A program made the translations under genes and the position numbers. A stretch of DNA of 64,000 nt from Antedon bifida (taxonomy: Eukaryota; Echinodermata; Crinoidea; Comatulida; Antedonidae): assembly GCA_963402885.1 (NCBI GenBank), contig OY727095.1, positions 32,307,001 through 32,371,000 on the forward strand, in the 5' to 3' direction. Below the pieces are notes generated by a model. That model worked only from the letters and a program-made list of their open reading frames with translations, was not told the origin of the DNA and searched no databases. Position 1 is the stretch's first letter. Every line of letters begins with the position of its first letter. Positions 26,601 through 41,600 of this stretch are shown here, in pieces.

Positions 26601-29600
26601 TTTAAATTTGAATGAATAAAAAGGTACGGTAATGCATTTTACATATAAACAGAATAGATTATTTATAGATACTTTAATTTCAAAAAGGTATACAGTAATT
26701 TATTATAAAATAGAACAAGACAGAAATTAGAAATTTAATAATTAATTTGATTTTATATAACGTACCAAAAAGCTGTACTGTGCTTCAATTATTTTGCATA
26801 TTTATATATAAATATTTAATTATAGCTAAATTATATTTATTACATTAATTTAAAAAAAGTATAATTTATTATGTAAATAGAATTAGAGAGCAATTGGAAA
26901 TTGATAAAAAAAAATAAGATTTTATATAATGTACCAAAAACCTGTATTGTGCTTTAATTATTTTGCATGAATATAAATAGTTAATATTTTTATTTTATAT
27001 TAAACTTTCTTTGATATTTAATATTTTATTTCAATTCTGTATTACAAAGAGGATCTTGATTTATTTCTACGATTAATTTTCCAACTGACAATGTTAAAAG
27101 TCAAAATTAATGGAGTTATTATTTACAAGGCTGCTCTTGGAATATTCAGCCACAACCCCATGATAAATTGCATACGTAAACGTTATTCACATGTTGTACA
27201 TGACAGAAGCGTCAAATAGCATACTCTGCAAACATTTTATATGGAGATTTACTCGGTCTATCACGTACAATCAAGTCTGATACACAGTCTTTTGCACACA
27301 GTATGAATAAACTACCGATCATAGGAAACTAAATATCAAACAAAATGATATCCATGTTACGTCTGCCATACACTTAACAAAGCTGACTGCATGTTGCATT
27401 TATGTTACATAGTAATATTGTATATATCATGTGCGATACTGTATCTTAGTAACTGAAGCTTCCACGGCATGCAAGCATAACTAATTACAGAGTACGTCAC
27501 ATTCAGTACAACATGTTTACGTTTGATTGAGTATGGTACTATTCTTCCATCGACTACATATATAAATAGTTTGGTAATATAAATAAGAACAACTATATTA
27601 AAGTAAATGTTAAACTCTGTCTACACTATCAAACTAGTTTGACAAAAAAAGTGTGATGTTACCCAAATATGGTAGTGATATGGCCTAATATGGTAGTGAT
27701 ATAACATCATCGTGTCCATATATGGGCACATCACATTTTTTTGTCAAATAAGTTTGATAGTGTAGACAGAGCTTTACAGTGATATAATAAAACATTACAT
27801 TTGTTTTTCCATGATACAGTAATGTTTTGGAGTTTTCCCATTAGACTGTACTAAAAAATAGCCAGATTTTGTACAATTACCGCATCACATCCGAGTGAAT
27901 GGGATGGAACGTCGTTAAGCTAATCAGTTCTACTGCAATAATTATCTCATTTTTTTCAATTTAATTCTTCAAATTCGTTTTACGTTAAAAATACATAATT
28001 GCTGTCAATGTCGAAGAAAAATACATTTAAAATGGAAAAGTAAATTGCTCACGAAATGGCATCATGAAAAACGATATTAAAATTGTGTGTATATGTATAA
28101 AATAAAAGCTTTTCCATATTGTTTTGTACCGTCTTCTAAGCCTTTATGGAGTTCGATTTCAGATCAACATTTATGTTAGACATTTCTAAAAGGTTTGTTT
28201 GCAAATTACAGTATAGATCTTTTATCGATGCCTTTTTAAGACATAATGTACTGCAGAAGTTGAGGTTAATTTGGTATCATGCCTATAGCAATAACAACAT
28301 AGATGTTTTATGTTGGTAATATAGATTTTTGATCATCGAATAACATGATAAAAAAGTTTAGAAAATCTTATCGTGGCCTTGAAAGATTGAAAACATTAAA
28401 GTTAATGATAATAAAGAAGTTTAGAAAAACATTAAAAGGTAAGAAATTGATTTTATTGTACAGGTATGTTGGGCACAACAAACCCGAACAAAATAATTAT
28501 AAATTTTTAGTTATAGTATAAACTAAATCTTCACAATCACAAAGTATTTATTAAGGTATAAACTTTTTTCATTTGTATTTTATTTATAAATTTAATACTA
28601 AAGTTAAGTCAGTAGCCCGAGGTCAATATACTGATAGGCATTTGCTTATTTTACAGTCAATACATGTTTATAATTAGTTAATTTAAAATTTGAAATGATG
28701 AAAATGATTGAGTTGAACATGTCCACATCCTACGATATTCTTAAGGTGAGAAAAGTTATTACCTGTCTATCCTTCAATGTTACATTTGATTTAGGCATGC
28801 TTAAGTTTATTCTTAAGCATGCTTAAATGTATTCTTAAGCATGCTTAACTGTATTCTTAAGCAGGATATATTCACACTAAGTAATGCTTTTTTTAAACTT
28901 CTAAGGCTCTGTCTACACTATCAAAATTTATGTGATAAAAAATGAGATCATCATTTATAGACATGATGATGGTAAATTTGGGTAAATCACTAGTACCATA
29001 TTTGGGCACAATTTTTTAAACTAGTTTGATAGAGCTTTAAACATGACAGAGTAAATTAGTTTCATATAATGTTTATATGATATTTTTCTCACTTCTGTTT
29101 TATGAATGGTTTTAAAGTTTATAATGTGTTGATTTTTATTCGTTCGATGGTATTGTTCATAAACTTCAATATGTGCTATAATTTATAATCATTATAATTG
29201 AATAAAATTGCAAATTTAAGTGCTAAATTTGACCTAATAAATGTTGTACTTCTTTTTATTGAATTTCCCAAAATAAAGGGAGTGATGGGGAGAAGGATCG
29301 GTTTGGGTGGTGCCTCCTTAAACCTTCTCCGCAAATATGGACCTGCCTATAATATTGTCAATAGGCTATGATGCTTTATCGATGATGTGCATCTTATAAT
29401 AAAATGCATCCAATATATTCATAAAGTTCAATAACATAATTTCTAATATATCGTTAAACATTTTAGCGAATAAAAAAGAAAGGAAGAAAGAATAAACACT
29501 TATAATTGCGAAAAGAGCGTCATTTCTATAGGCAATTAGATAGCGATATATCACATTTCACAGCTATAAATTGGTTGAAATCGCAAAGCTAATAACATAA

Positions 29601-32600
29601 CAAGTTTCTATGCTCAAGTTTCATATGATTTAGTCAATGGTGTTTTACAAAATTTAATTTATTACCAATCTGAAAATTTACTACTTGTTAAAGAAATGAG
29701 TTAGAATAATACTAATAGACCTTTGACATGCTAATATAAACTCCTATTCATTTGTAATATGTTATTTACTTTCATTTGCCCCACTTGATTTTTCGCAAAA
29801 ATAAAATAAATTCTTAAATCTAGGTAGACCTAATATACAAAAATAAATGGTTTAACAACAGATATGTTAATTTTATAGGAAAATGAATTCACTAATGTAA
29901 ATTTTTTTTTCTTTTCAAAAATATTGAATTGTATTTCTTCATTGTTAATGGCCATTTTTAACAACAGTCTACAACATAGAAGAAGAGGATCCCATATGTA
30001 TGTATATATGTATATGTATATATGTATGTATATATGTATGTATATAAATAAATAAAATAACAGCAGAAACTTGGTTACTTCATTGTTTTAATCACTACAA
30101 ATTTGTTTTGTACGACCAGCATATGTATGTATATATGTATGTATAGATGTATGTATATATGTATGTATATATGTATGTATGTATGTAAACAACATTAAAA
30201 TAAAGAAGAAAGTTTATATAAATTTGTACTGGCATGTAATAAAGTTTTATCTGAGAGGTTTCGCCGTTTTGTTTCATACAAATCTATAGATTATTATCAG
30301 AATGCCATTCGTTAGTTAACAAATATGCAAAGAAATTTTTATGTGTGTACTTTATGTGCGGTATGTATTTATAATCACAATATTGTCGCAACAGTATGAG
30401 CATAGTCATAAACGAGTTAATGTCTACAAAAAAGGGTTTTTTCAGACAGTGTACATTTAACACTGTAAACACCCTCACAGTAGCCTCAGTCATTATCATT
30501 CAATTTCAATTTAAACAGATAACATTTAAAATTGCTTAGTTTGATCATCAACACAGTTGAACTTTGTGCTTAAGATGGCTGACCCAGGTTGACATTGTTG
30601 TGTTTGACTCAAAAGCCTACTGTTAACTCCCCAGATATGCTATCACATAAAACAAAATGGCTCCCTAAACACATATAGGCCTAATATTGACACTTGACAA
30701 TACATTTGAATTTATGGTGTATATGTAAAATAGTGTATTAGTGTCCATTAAAACTAATGGCCTTTTGTCTTCATTTGATCATTTATCTTCTGTTAATCCC
30801 CTATTACGTTACATATTGTTTTTCACTGTAATAAAACATTACTCAATTCTTTTATGTAGTTTACACTCGTGACAAACTATGTCACGGAGCAAATCGTTAA
30901 CAAATTTTTTTCTAAAGTTAATTTAAAACGCAACCATTTAAAATTTAAAAACGAAACATCTGCGATGCATTACATACTTTTAAACTTCATTGTAAATTAA
31001 AGAAATCGTAAACGATTTGCTCTTTACATCATATTCAAATTCCTTTTAAAGACAATTGATAGCAAGCGATAAATTTAAAGTCGTGAGCACGTCACTTGGT
31101 ATCACTAAAGAAGATGGTATTTTGAATTCTTAACACTAACATACTTCTAATTCAATTGCATTTGTAATTAGGAAAGCACAGTTATTATTAACCACCTGAC
31201 TATATTTACTGTATCTCCACATACAGCACTCCAGTATCATGGCAAATTCTATAATACAATGTCACATATGTATCACATAAGTTGTTATGGCTAGTGTTTG
31301 GTTAGGAAAGCCTATGATACAGCTGTTATATATGATTCATATATGACACTATATTATAGAATTTGCCTATGTTACTGAACAAATTATGGATACAATACCG
31401 AGAATCTACGAAACAAACCAAAAGATATTTTTTGTTTATTCTTAAATTGCCTTTTGATGAACAAAATAAAATATATGACCTATATTTCCTGTTGAAAATG
31501 ATGTATCGAAAAATAATGTTCACATTAATAGTCTGGCAAATTTAATGTATCATCAACTTTGCATATGAATCAGAATCACATTGCTTGTCCTTTCCAGAAA
31601 TACAAAATTGCTTGCTTTTAACAATAAATTTATACAAATAATTTATAATCTAAGTATCTACTTGCACTGATGAAGTTTTTTTCTGGCCGTTTTATTTTAT
31701 CGTTTTGATTGAGCTTTTTGCTTATTTTATTTTGTATCGCCATTGAGATCCAGCCACTGATACCCACAACATTGTCAATTTTTCAGTAATTTGCCTTTGA
31801 ATACAAATAATTTATAATGATATAACATGTAAGAATCGAGTAAAAATTAGCTTATTAGCTTAAAAATTCTGCGACAAAAAATTTCCAAATAATAGAATGG
31901 CAACAGGAACACATGCATCTATATTCTATGTACCTTATCTTTTTTATCAATTATTTCAAATTATTAAAAAAAAGAAACAAAAAAAACCCAATATAAATTA
32001 TTAATACAGAAAATTATGATTATTTGTCCATTATTACATACAAAATTGATCGATTGTAAATTTACCTCTGCTAGCAGTGCTAATTAAGTTGCATATTAAA
32101 TCATTATATCAAGCAATTATTTGACAATACTCATTAAATATCCATCAGCTTGTCATAATTATTTGATACTTGGGTCAGCTGTGTTACAAAAGAAATGCTA
32201 TTGTTGTATCGCGTAATAATACCTTACAATGGGTTGCGTTTCCAGCCAATCTGCATTCATACATCTAAAGTTGCATCTACGGTCATTCCGATCGTTTACC
32301 ATCCAGCTCCATGATTATTTTCTAGATTAGTATACATTACATTGTACGCTCATTGTGTTATATTTAGTGAGAAACATTATGAAAACGACAGCCCACACTG
32401 TTTTGTTTTCGTCCGCTTTGACAAGCCCATCAATAACCATGTTTAATAGGTACCGGTTATATGATACGAAATCTATTGTCTATGAAAAATCGTTCAAATG
32501 AAATATAGCTTGTTTTGGAGGAGTTTTTGATTAGTCTCGCAATTGTCTTGCCTATTGTGAAAATAAAATACGTTGACGGTTTGCATGACATAAGAATACA

Positions 32601-35600
32601 TTGTATACTTACACCATAATTGAAAAAATATACACATAGAATTCAGAACATTTTTCAAAATGCTACAATTAAATTTAGTAATTACATTTCGAGATTGTAA
32701 ATGTTGCATTCATATACTGTAATTTAATATTAACTTAACAATTATCAATTCCTAGATTTTTTTTCTTTGTAGAAAGCAATTATTGAAAATTCATAGAAAA
32801 ACTAAAGGAGAAACAACTACAATTCAAAGAATTCAATTTAAAAAAATTACATAGATCAAGAATTGGCATGTCAAATCCAGGATCTTGGAAAGCAATCCAT
32901 GATATAAATCCTTAAAATGCTGTACCTGTTTTTTTTGCAGGAATTGCCTTCCATATTAAGAACCCCCTTTCCTCATTACCAACAATGGTGACTGGCTTCA
33001 CAATATCTGTAGCTACTTGACAATACCTAAAGACCCATGACAAATTGCGCTACAGCGAAAAGCAGAAAATGAGGCAAAAACTCATCTAATACTTAATGAG
33101 CTATGACACACAAGGCTACAGTTTGCATACATATTTAACCCAAGTTAGATTAGTTTGAAAATATATCCACATTATGTCAGATGACATGAATCAGTCTATA
33201 ACACTGGTAAGAGTCTCAAGCTATTTGAATAACAAGAATATCTAACATGAAAAATATCTATGTTTCAAAGTTCTACATTTTACAACATTTTTTTCCAATA
33301 ATTCACAAACTAAGCTAAGTAACGCAAGATAAGTTATATGCTTTTAAACATTTTCTGAACTTTGAAAAGTAAGTCTAAAAGTCAGAGATAACTAGTCCTT
33401 TAGAAAAGTTATCGAAGCTTGAGTAGTCAGTTAATATTTTAAAAACTTTCTAAAAGAACATGGCGCTTATGTTTATCCAAAGTAATATCAATAAATTCTG
33501 CTGACATTCTCTAATAACATGTTTTCTATAATCTTGAGTGGTTAACTTGCATTATGAAAACATTAAAATGTCATTTTAAATCTTTTATTTCTAAGAAATA
33601 GAACAGGATAATTATTAACTTGTTTGCCATATATTTTTGAGTGATATGCCATTTTAGCATAGGTTATTTTTACCACAAAATTTGATGTCTAAAAGGTTTT
33701 CGTTCAAGAATGCCCACGGATATTTGCTTGCCTCCATTTGTCAAAATTGTATTCAAGGCTATCAAACCTATAACCTTATTTGAAGAAAAGATGACCGAAT
33801 ATTGAATTGTGGGAAGGAAAGAAAGCAATCTTTTGTTTGCGATCATTGTAGTTGTAATGGCTTGAGGTTTAAGGCCTGCTGGGGTCGGCGGATATCTAGC
33901 AGTCGTTTAGTCTAGGTAGCTGTCGATTTCAAACTGTTGTCAAAAGGGTTGGCACCTTTATAGTGAAAATAATCTTACGAGTAATGACTTGAATGCTATT
34001 GAAAATTGAATACGATATCAATTGGTTAAAAAAACAGACATTTCACAGTTCTTCTCAATAAATGTTCTACTTGAGAGCTCAATACAATAAACGTTGTTGA
34101 CAAAGTATATTGAGTTGTTTTGTTTAATGAATTTGGAAATATTCAGCATTCTCTTTGTTTAGGGAAATATTGAAATTGAAGAAAATGACAAGGTCCATGC
34201 ATGACCATACTGCTTAGAGCTGAATTCTAACTTTTAACTCAAAATTCACATGTATCAATACACACATGCTACTACTGTAGTACATATCAATAAGCATAGA
34301 GATCTTTACAAAGGTATATCTCCACACATTGAATGTCAAGACAAATAGCAAATAGCATTACTAGAATTGGGAAGCCTCATAATTTGAATGAAATGTTCGT
34401 AGGCAGAAACTTTTTGCCAATTACCATAAGAAAAATCCGAGAGTAAACCATTAAGGACTAAAAAGCTATCATCAAGCGTAATGAATAACAATCTATTCTA
34501 AATTAACATCAACAACTAGTTTAACCAAATACGAAGATGAAAAAATGAGAAAATGCTTTCTGCTCTGATAAAATTCCCATTGTCACATTAAAAAGTCATT
34601 TAAAAGAAGCAGTAAGTTGATTTATGAATATTATAATATATAGGCATGATTTTTATCAATTCCATTAGTAAGTACAGATAAATGAAAATCAATCTATTAA
34701 TAGAATTAATTAGAAGATAAGATGAGTTTATTATGATTGAGCAAATATGAATTAAAAATTCTTGTTTCAAAACAAACACAGACAACTGTCTGCCATCTGG
34801 TCACGCCTCTGAAATGAAGGCAAATAAAAACAACTTATAAACTGAAATAAAAGTATAAAGAAAAGGAAAAAAAGAAATAATTCAATGAGAATAATACAGG
34901 ACCGTACCCACCAGTACGGTTGGTAAGGTTTCAACTTGACTACTTTTTGACAGAGAACTTTGACAGCCCAGTGGCTTTAACAGAGATTGTTCCCTTTTCT
35001 TTTTTCTTGTGAAAACCACACCACTTTCACTGTAGTACTAGTAGTATTATGCAGTAGTTTTTCCTTGTTAATGAATGTCAAAAATGTGGACTAAACACAC
35101 GTTTTTCATTACTATAGTTACCTGACGACTTATTAAACATTGCATAATGTTACAGTTCCAACACGCCTTCATGCAAGTATTCAAATTAAAAACTCATGTA
35201 CTGTGTGTGAGTGCATCTGAAAGTAGTCACTCAATACGTCGTATATCTCATACAAACCAACAAAGCTTGCAGAAAGATAATCTTACGATGATGATTTAGA
35301 TGAATCAAAGTTTGTATACAAATTCCCATGATTGATATCGCAATAAAGAAAAAAAAAACTCCACGATTGGCTTAGCTGATGTTTTAAGTGTATCTGAAAA
35401 TTTACTGGTAAATTACGATCAATCAGAAAACACTTTAATTTCAGATCTGCGATTATCGATACGGTTTTTACAACACGTTGCTAAACATTGCAGTAGCATA
35501 TTGTATACTGAAGATGAAGAAGAATTTTATATTGTATCACATCAAAATGAATCATCCAAAAGTATAACATTAGCTAAAAACATTCAACATGAGAAAGTTC

Positions 35601-38600
35601 CTATTTGAAAAGGCTAATTAGAGACATACATTTATTACAGACCTACATTTATTACAGACTCCTAAAGCTCTGTCTACACTATCAAACTAGTTTGACAAAA
35701 AAAGTGATTTGCCCAAATATGGTAGTGATATAACATCGTCATGTTGTCCATATATGGGTACATCACATAACGTTTGATAGTGTAGACAGAGCTTTAGAAG
35801 TCAATTAGGATTGTTTTGGATGGCTTTAGTAATTAGAAAATTCATTATTACTATGATCATATAGCATTGATTCTGTGATTCATGATTCATAATTAAGAAT
35901 TGTTTGAATGGTCCGTGATTGGAAGAACTTTATTAATTAGAAAAGTCTTTATTTAGAGACCTGAATCGCTTTATTAATGTGTTCCTAAGAAATGATCAGA
36001 ATTAATCAAACATTCTGTACTACCTACATATTAATGTCTTTAAAATGACTTTTTTTATGAAACTAAAGTTGCCATTATTTAGAAAATGTCAACGATTCCC
36101 GAAAGCAGTAGTTATAAACTATAGTGATTTGTCATAATCATTAGGTTTTTATAACTATAAAATTTAGCTTGAAATTTTGCAATTAATTGCCTCTCGGGAG
36201 ACGTTCCTCTTTAATAACATTTTTGACCTCCACCCTCTTTTCTAAATGATTTCAAATTACTTCATTTTTCACTTTTTCTAGGTTGATGAATCGCTACAGT
36301 GTTATGAGGAAAAAAAAAGAAGAAAAATGGTTGAGTTCAAACGGTAGCAAATCGATACATCTTTACAGTTTATAACAATGATCTTTAGGAGCTTGGCAAT
36401 CAATTTCGATATAAGGTGTTTTTGCAAATCTTTAACATGTTGTCGATAAATCTTAAACATCTTAATAGTTCTAAACGGATAGGTGAATTTCTAAAGACTT
36501 TTGTTCTGACTTATGTATAGGAAAACTTTCTTTTATATGTCACATATCAAGTGTTTTATTTCTAAAAAATGTGAGCTAAAAATATACAATGTAAATAAAA
36601 CTCACAGTATTTAAATTTATCACTATACCAATTCATTGGGCTTTTAGATTCTGTACACAAGTACTTTAATGAATGAGTTTGAATAAATTGCTCTTGGCAG
36701 TCAACACAAAGTAAACCTCTTTTAAAATTCATTGAATTCTGATATTCTCTAAAATGGCATGCATTTACCAAAGCAACTAGCAGAGTAAACAAGAAATTCA
36801 TACAATAATGGTGTGTTTAGGTACTAGTGGGCCAGCCGTAGGTTATTATTGGTATTGATAATAAGGCCAGTCCTACTGTTCACCATTAAGCATTCTTCGC
36901 TGTACATATAAACAATTTGTCACCCACACCTAAGCTAAGAAATCTTGAACTTGCTAAGAAAACAACCGAATACCTATGTCACATACACTGGGTTTAATTT
37001 ACAAATCCAAGTATCCAAAATCTTATAACATTTTTAACAAGCCTACAGTATCAAGTCATAACTATTTCCTTGAATGTATAAACTATTAATACATTTTTAA
37101 GAATGAATAGGCCTAATAATACTTTAATATTTCAATCAAAACTGTTTAACGTCAAGAATTTCATTTTCTTAATGATAGAAAACGATTTAGATTGATTTTC
37201 AAGGAAAGTTTATCAAGTGAACTGATTGAGGTCAGTGACCCCGTAATGATCTTCGAAACATAATTTTCTGTCAAAGATGTTTTAATTAGCTTTGGAATTC
37301 AATTGATAGCAAGTTTTGTAATCGATACGGTAGACAAATAAATTGTTCAACATCGTAATCCCACCGCAAACAGACTTTTGCCATTTCACACAGTGTGGTG
37401 TTACAACCTATGTGACGATACAAGATCTCACTGTGTACCGTATCTCAAAAGACGTGCGATTGTATATTTACTCAGCATCGATTGAACACAACAAAGCTGT
37501 CATCTTCGTTTCAATCTTATAATACAAGTTCAATATTAACAGAAAATTAGCATTTTTTCGTCGGAGATACTCTTCTGGAGGGATGGGACATCAATCATTA
37601 AAAACAATATTGTTGACCTTGGGACAGGTCAAAAACATTAGATTGATGTAAAGAGAAGCTTATAATTAGTATTCATTAAGTCATATTGTTATTAACTAAC
37701 AAATTCCCAAGTGTAAACTATTAATTGCAACATCAGGTCTATGTACATGAGAATCCATATTAAACTACATGCAGACCTCTGCCCCCGACATTAAAACAAA
37801 CAGTATGCCCATAAATGGTCGTAATTATATTATGGGATGTTATTCCTATTATTATGCGTACACATATTCATATTACAGAGTATTTGCTATCATTTGGTCA
37901 TTATACTTTCATCAATGGATCAAGAAATATGGAAAAATTCATGCCAAAAGGACATGCAAATCTATAGGCATGATTATAGAAGCCTTAATCAGGTTAATTT
38001 ACATTTAGCTACTCATCTTTTTAAGTAAGCATCCTCAATATATAATTTATTCATGTAGTATGACTTCCATTACATTATGTTATTCAATTGTGGTAATGAT
38101 CGCAACACTATCTCTTTACATTACCTCACCCATTAATATTCACATGGGTAAATACGCATATGTGACAAAGCTATTTAGTTTGGTATTAACTTTTAGTTTT
38201 GTCTGTAACACAGAATCAATGTATTCTGATATTTATATTATGCATGCGTTCTAGGTTACAATCTGTATCAAACAAATCTACCCAGTTTCACGAATGAATT
38301 TGACTCGTCTTTGTATATAATTCTTTACGTTAAACCATTCATGAATACGTACATCTTTATTTATCAATTTCAAAGAAAATGGTGTACAGTATTAAATCAT
38401 AAAAAAACTCTTCAAAGCACACATGATATAATGAAATCATCATCTTCATTTAAGTTGATGTATGTAAATTTGTATCTATACATCCATAACGTTTAATATA
38501 GGAGAAAACCTATTTGCGGTTTATAACCACTTCCCTCTGTCTTCATTCAGTACAGTTCATTATGCAAACAAAGATTTATCCACTTTTCATTTCCTGATTA

Positions 38601-41600
38601 AATATTTATTTGGAAAACACTGGAATGCCACTGATTCACCAGCCACAAAGCAAATGTACCATTTAAACCACAGTGTGAAAGAAAAATGATTTGTATTAAT
38701 TAACCAGTTAACCAGTCTAGCAACTTAACCAACTTTTTAGACCCTGTACAGGCTTATTTAATTTACCCGCTATCCTGGCTTCACGGACCAGTTATCGCTA
38801 TTAAACTTTGGTGGATAGATAGAAAACTTTGTACCCGGGTAAAATCATTTCTATTCCCTCTATCTACTCTAGTTTTTTTTTTTTAATTTTGAACTTTTTA
38901 ACTCACAAATCGGCAAGTATAAATGAGGTACTAATTGACATTTGGGTTGTTCTCAAGACTCTAGTTGACCCAGTGCCTTATGGGTTCTGATTAACACAAG
39001 TCCAATGTATCATATTAACACCTCCATCTATCAGTGAGGTGCTAATGGACGCACCCTTTCTACCACCCCATGGTTTACATTAGCTTAAAACCAGTAAGGC
39101 ACTAAACAATAACAATTGATTACCCTTGATTGACATGCCACAACTAATTTGATGTCAAGCGAGGTCAAGCACCAGTTGTGGTGAAGAGGATACTACCCAT
39201 ACAAATTTAAAGATGGTAACAGTTGATTATATTAATTATGTTTATTTAATTTTGATTGGCATGTATTAACTTTCACAGTTTTAGCAATATGGAAGACCAT
39301 AAAAGAACATATTGAAGATTACAAGGGAAAAAAACTGATTTGATCGATATTACTAATCATAAAGAAAACACATTTTGATATAATCACGGTGTAATTATCC
39401 CAGTTTTCTCAACTAAATAGTCTAAAAAACACATTTTAGTATAATTGAAACAGTTTTCTCATCTAGATAAGCCTGCTTTGCAAATTAAAGTCAATAAAGA
39501 AATGCTACCTGTAGAAATACATGTCGTTTTGTAGGCGGTCTGTCACGACATTTTGAAACCGATACACAGAGTAGCCTTGAAAATTATCTAGTTTTACTAA
39601 AAGTTGTTTAAGCTTCAACGAATAATCTTTAACCAAGGATGAGATAAACCATGTGTTTATTCATTATTACTTTAAAAAATGTACTTTTCCCATTCAACAG
39701 AGCATAAACTATATTATAGCGTGCATACATATTATAACATTTCTTTAGGCCTAACTTGGTAGAACCATGGAGGAGATATATTTCTTCCGTGGTAGAACTT
39801 CATCAATGCATAGGCTATAAACAGGATTTTTTGTTCAAACATTAAAAGGATTTAACAGATATTTTTATCCTGAAAAGTATGACAAAGAGTAAAGTAAAGT
39901 AATAATACATTCTATTGGTCTAATGTTAACAACCGTATACATTGTAGATTAAAAAAATTCATCAAAAGGATTTATTTTAATTAATGTGTAAGATTTTATT
40001 TCAAAGATAGGAATTATTAATATTTTTTATGCTAAAACAGAAGATAATATCAAACTGCATTATTATAAAGAATATTATAATTGGATTAAAAGGTTCAGAG
40101 AAAATAGTACAATTTTAAATTATTATTCAGGATTATAATATATCCTTGTGTAAATGATATTTTACAATTATAATTTGAAATATGTATAAAAAGAAATGTA
40201 ATATCACTATAAACAAGACAAATGATGTTGAGAAAATATCTTAATACTCCTCGGGTAAAATCAATGTAGATATATTGGTTACAGTGGAACAGTAAGGCTA
40301 AAAGGCCCTGGGGAAATGCATAGCTTGATTTACTGCATATCCCTTTCAAAAAGTTATGAACATAATATATATGAGACATTTTACAAGAGTGTTGAAATTA
40401 TATCATATATATCAATTATATAATTGTTTGGATATAAATTATGTTTCCAATATTGATGACAACAAAAGTTCTTATGTAGTGGTGGTGCTATTGGTTTTAA
40501 AATAGTGATGCCACTATTTAAATTTGAAAAACTTATAGCCCTCTCTCTCTCTGAAGAAAAACATGTTGAGCACTGGATAATGGAACCGTCCGCAAACTGT
40601 GCTTACCTAGTGGGAACCATCCCATATACCATAGGCACAATTATTTCCATAATGCCATAGAACTGGTTCCTCTCTTGAAGAAATACTGTAGGGCTATTGT
40701 TGGTTTATCCAGGTAAGCTAGGCACAGTTTAAGATGCTTTGCATATTTCTTTATAGAATTAATACAGGTATGAAAATGGATCAAATTTCACATTTACGAT
40801 GATTTTACCGACTCATCTCAATACTATCACTTATTTAACTTAATTTATCCTAAAAGAAATAAACATCTAGAATATTATTCCACATTATGGATGACATCCA
40901 ACTATAAAGTGATTCTTCTTAATCCTAATATATAAATATCTAGAATATTATTAAGCCTTGTCTACACTATCAAACTAGTTTGACAAAAAAAGTGTGATGT
41001 GCCCAAATATGGTAGTAATATGCTTAAATATGGTAGTGATATGACATCATCATCATGTCCATATTTGGGCACATCACATTTGTTGTCACTTAAAGTTTGA
41101 TAGTGTAGAAAGAGCTTTACACATTATGGATGACATCCAACTAGCAATTAAAGTGATTCTTTATCCTAATATAAATATAAACATCTAGAATATTTATACA
41201 CATTATGGATGACATCCAAGTAGCAATTAACGTGATTCTTTATCCTAATATAAATATAAACATCTAGAATATTTATACACATTATGGATGACATCCAACT
41301 AGCAATTAACGTGATTCTTCATCCTAATATAAATATAAACATCCTGACCATTGTTTGTATCTATACATACTGTCGCGCTGTCAATGACATTTACATTGTA
41401 TTGAAACTAGGCAACCTTTTACATAAAATTGAAAAAAATTTAAAAAGCAATACCTTTAGGATTAAATAACGCAATATTGTATTTTCCCTCTCATATAAAC
41501 CAATTTACAGTCAACCTTGAGAAGTCTGCAAATATCAGTTGTTAGTGTGTTTTAATATTCTAGGCTCTATTTATTAATATTCTAAATTATTTTTAACAAC

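Noticed and set aside
30095..30277. Tyr-Ile-Thr repeat protein
   Set aside because: Translation of a TATG/TATA microsatellite.
31363..31545. Short overlapping frames on both strands near 31.4 kb
   Set aside because: They run into the foldback element and have AT-rich low-complexity composition.
40881..41342. CRISPR-like array
   Set aside because: Whole 79-bp units repeat without unique spacers, and the genome is eukaryotic.
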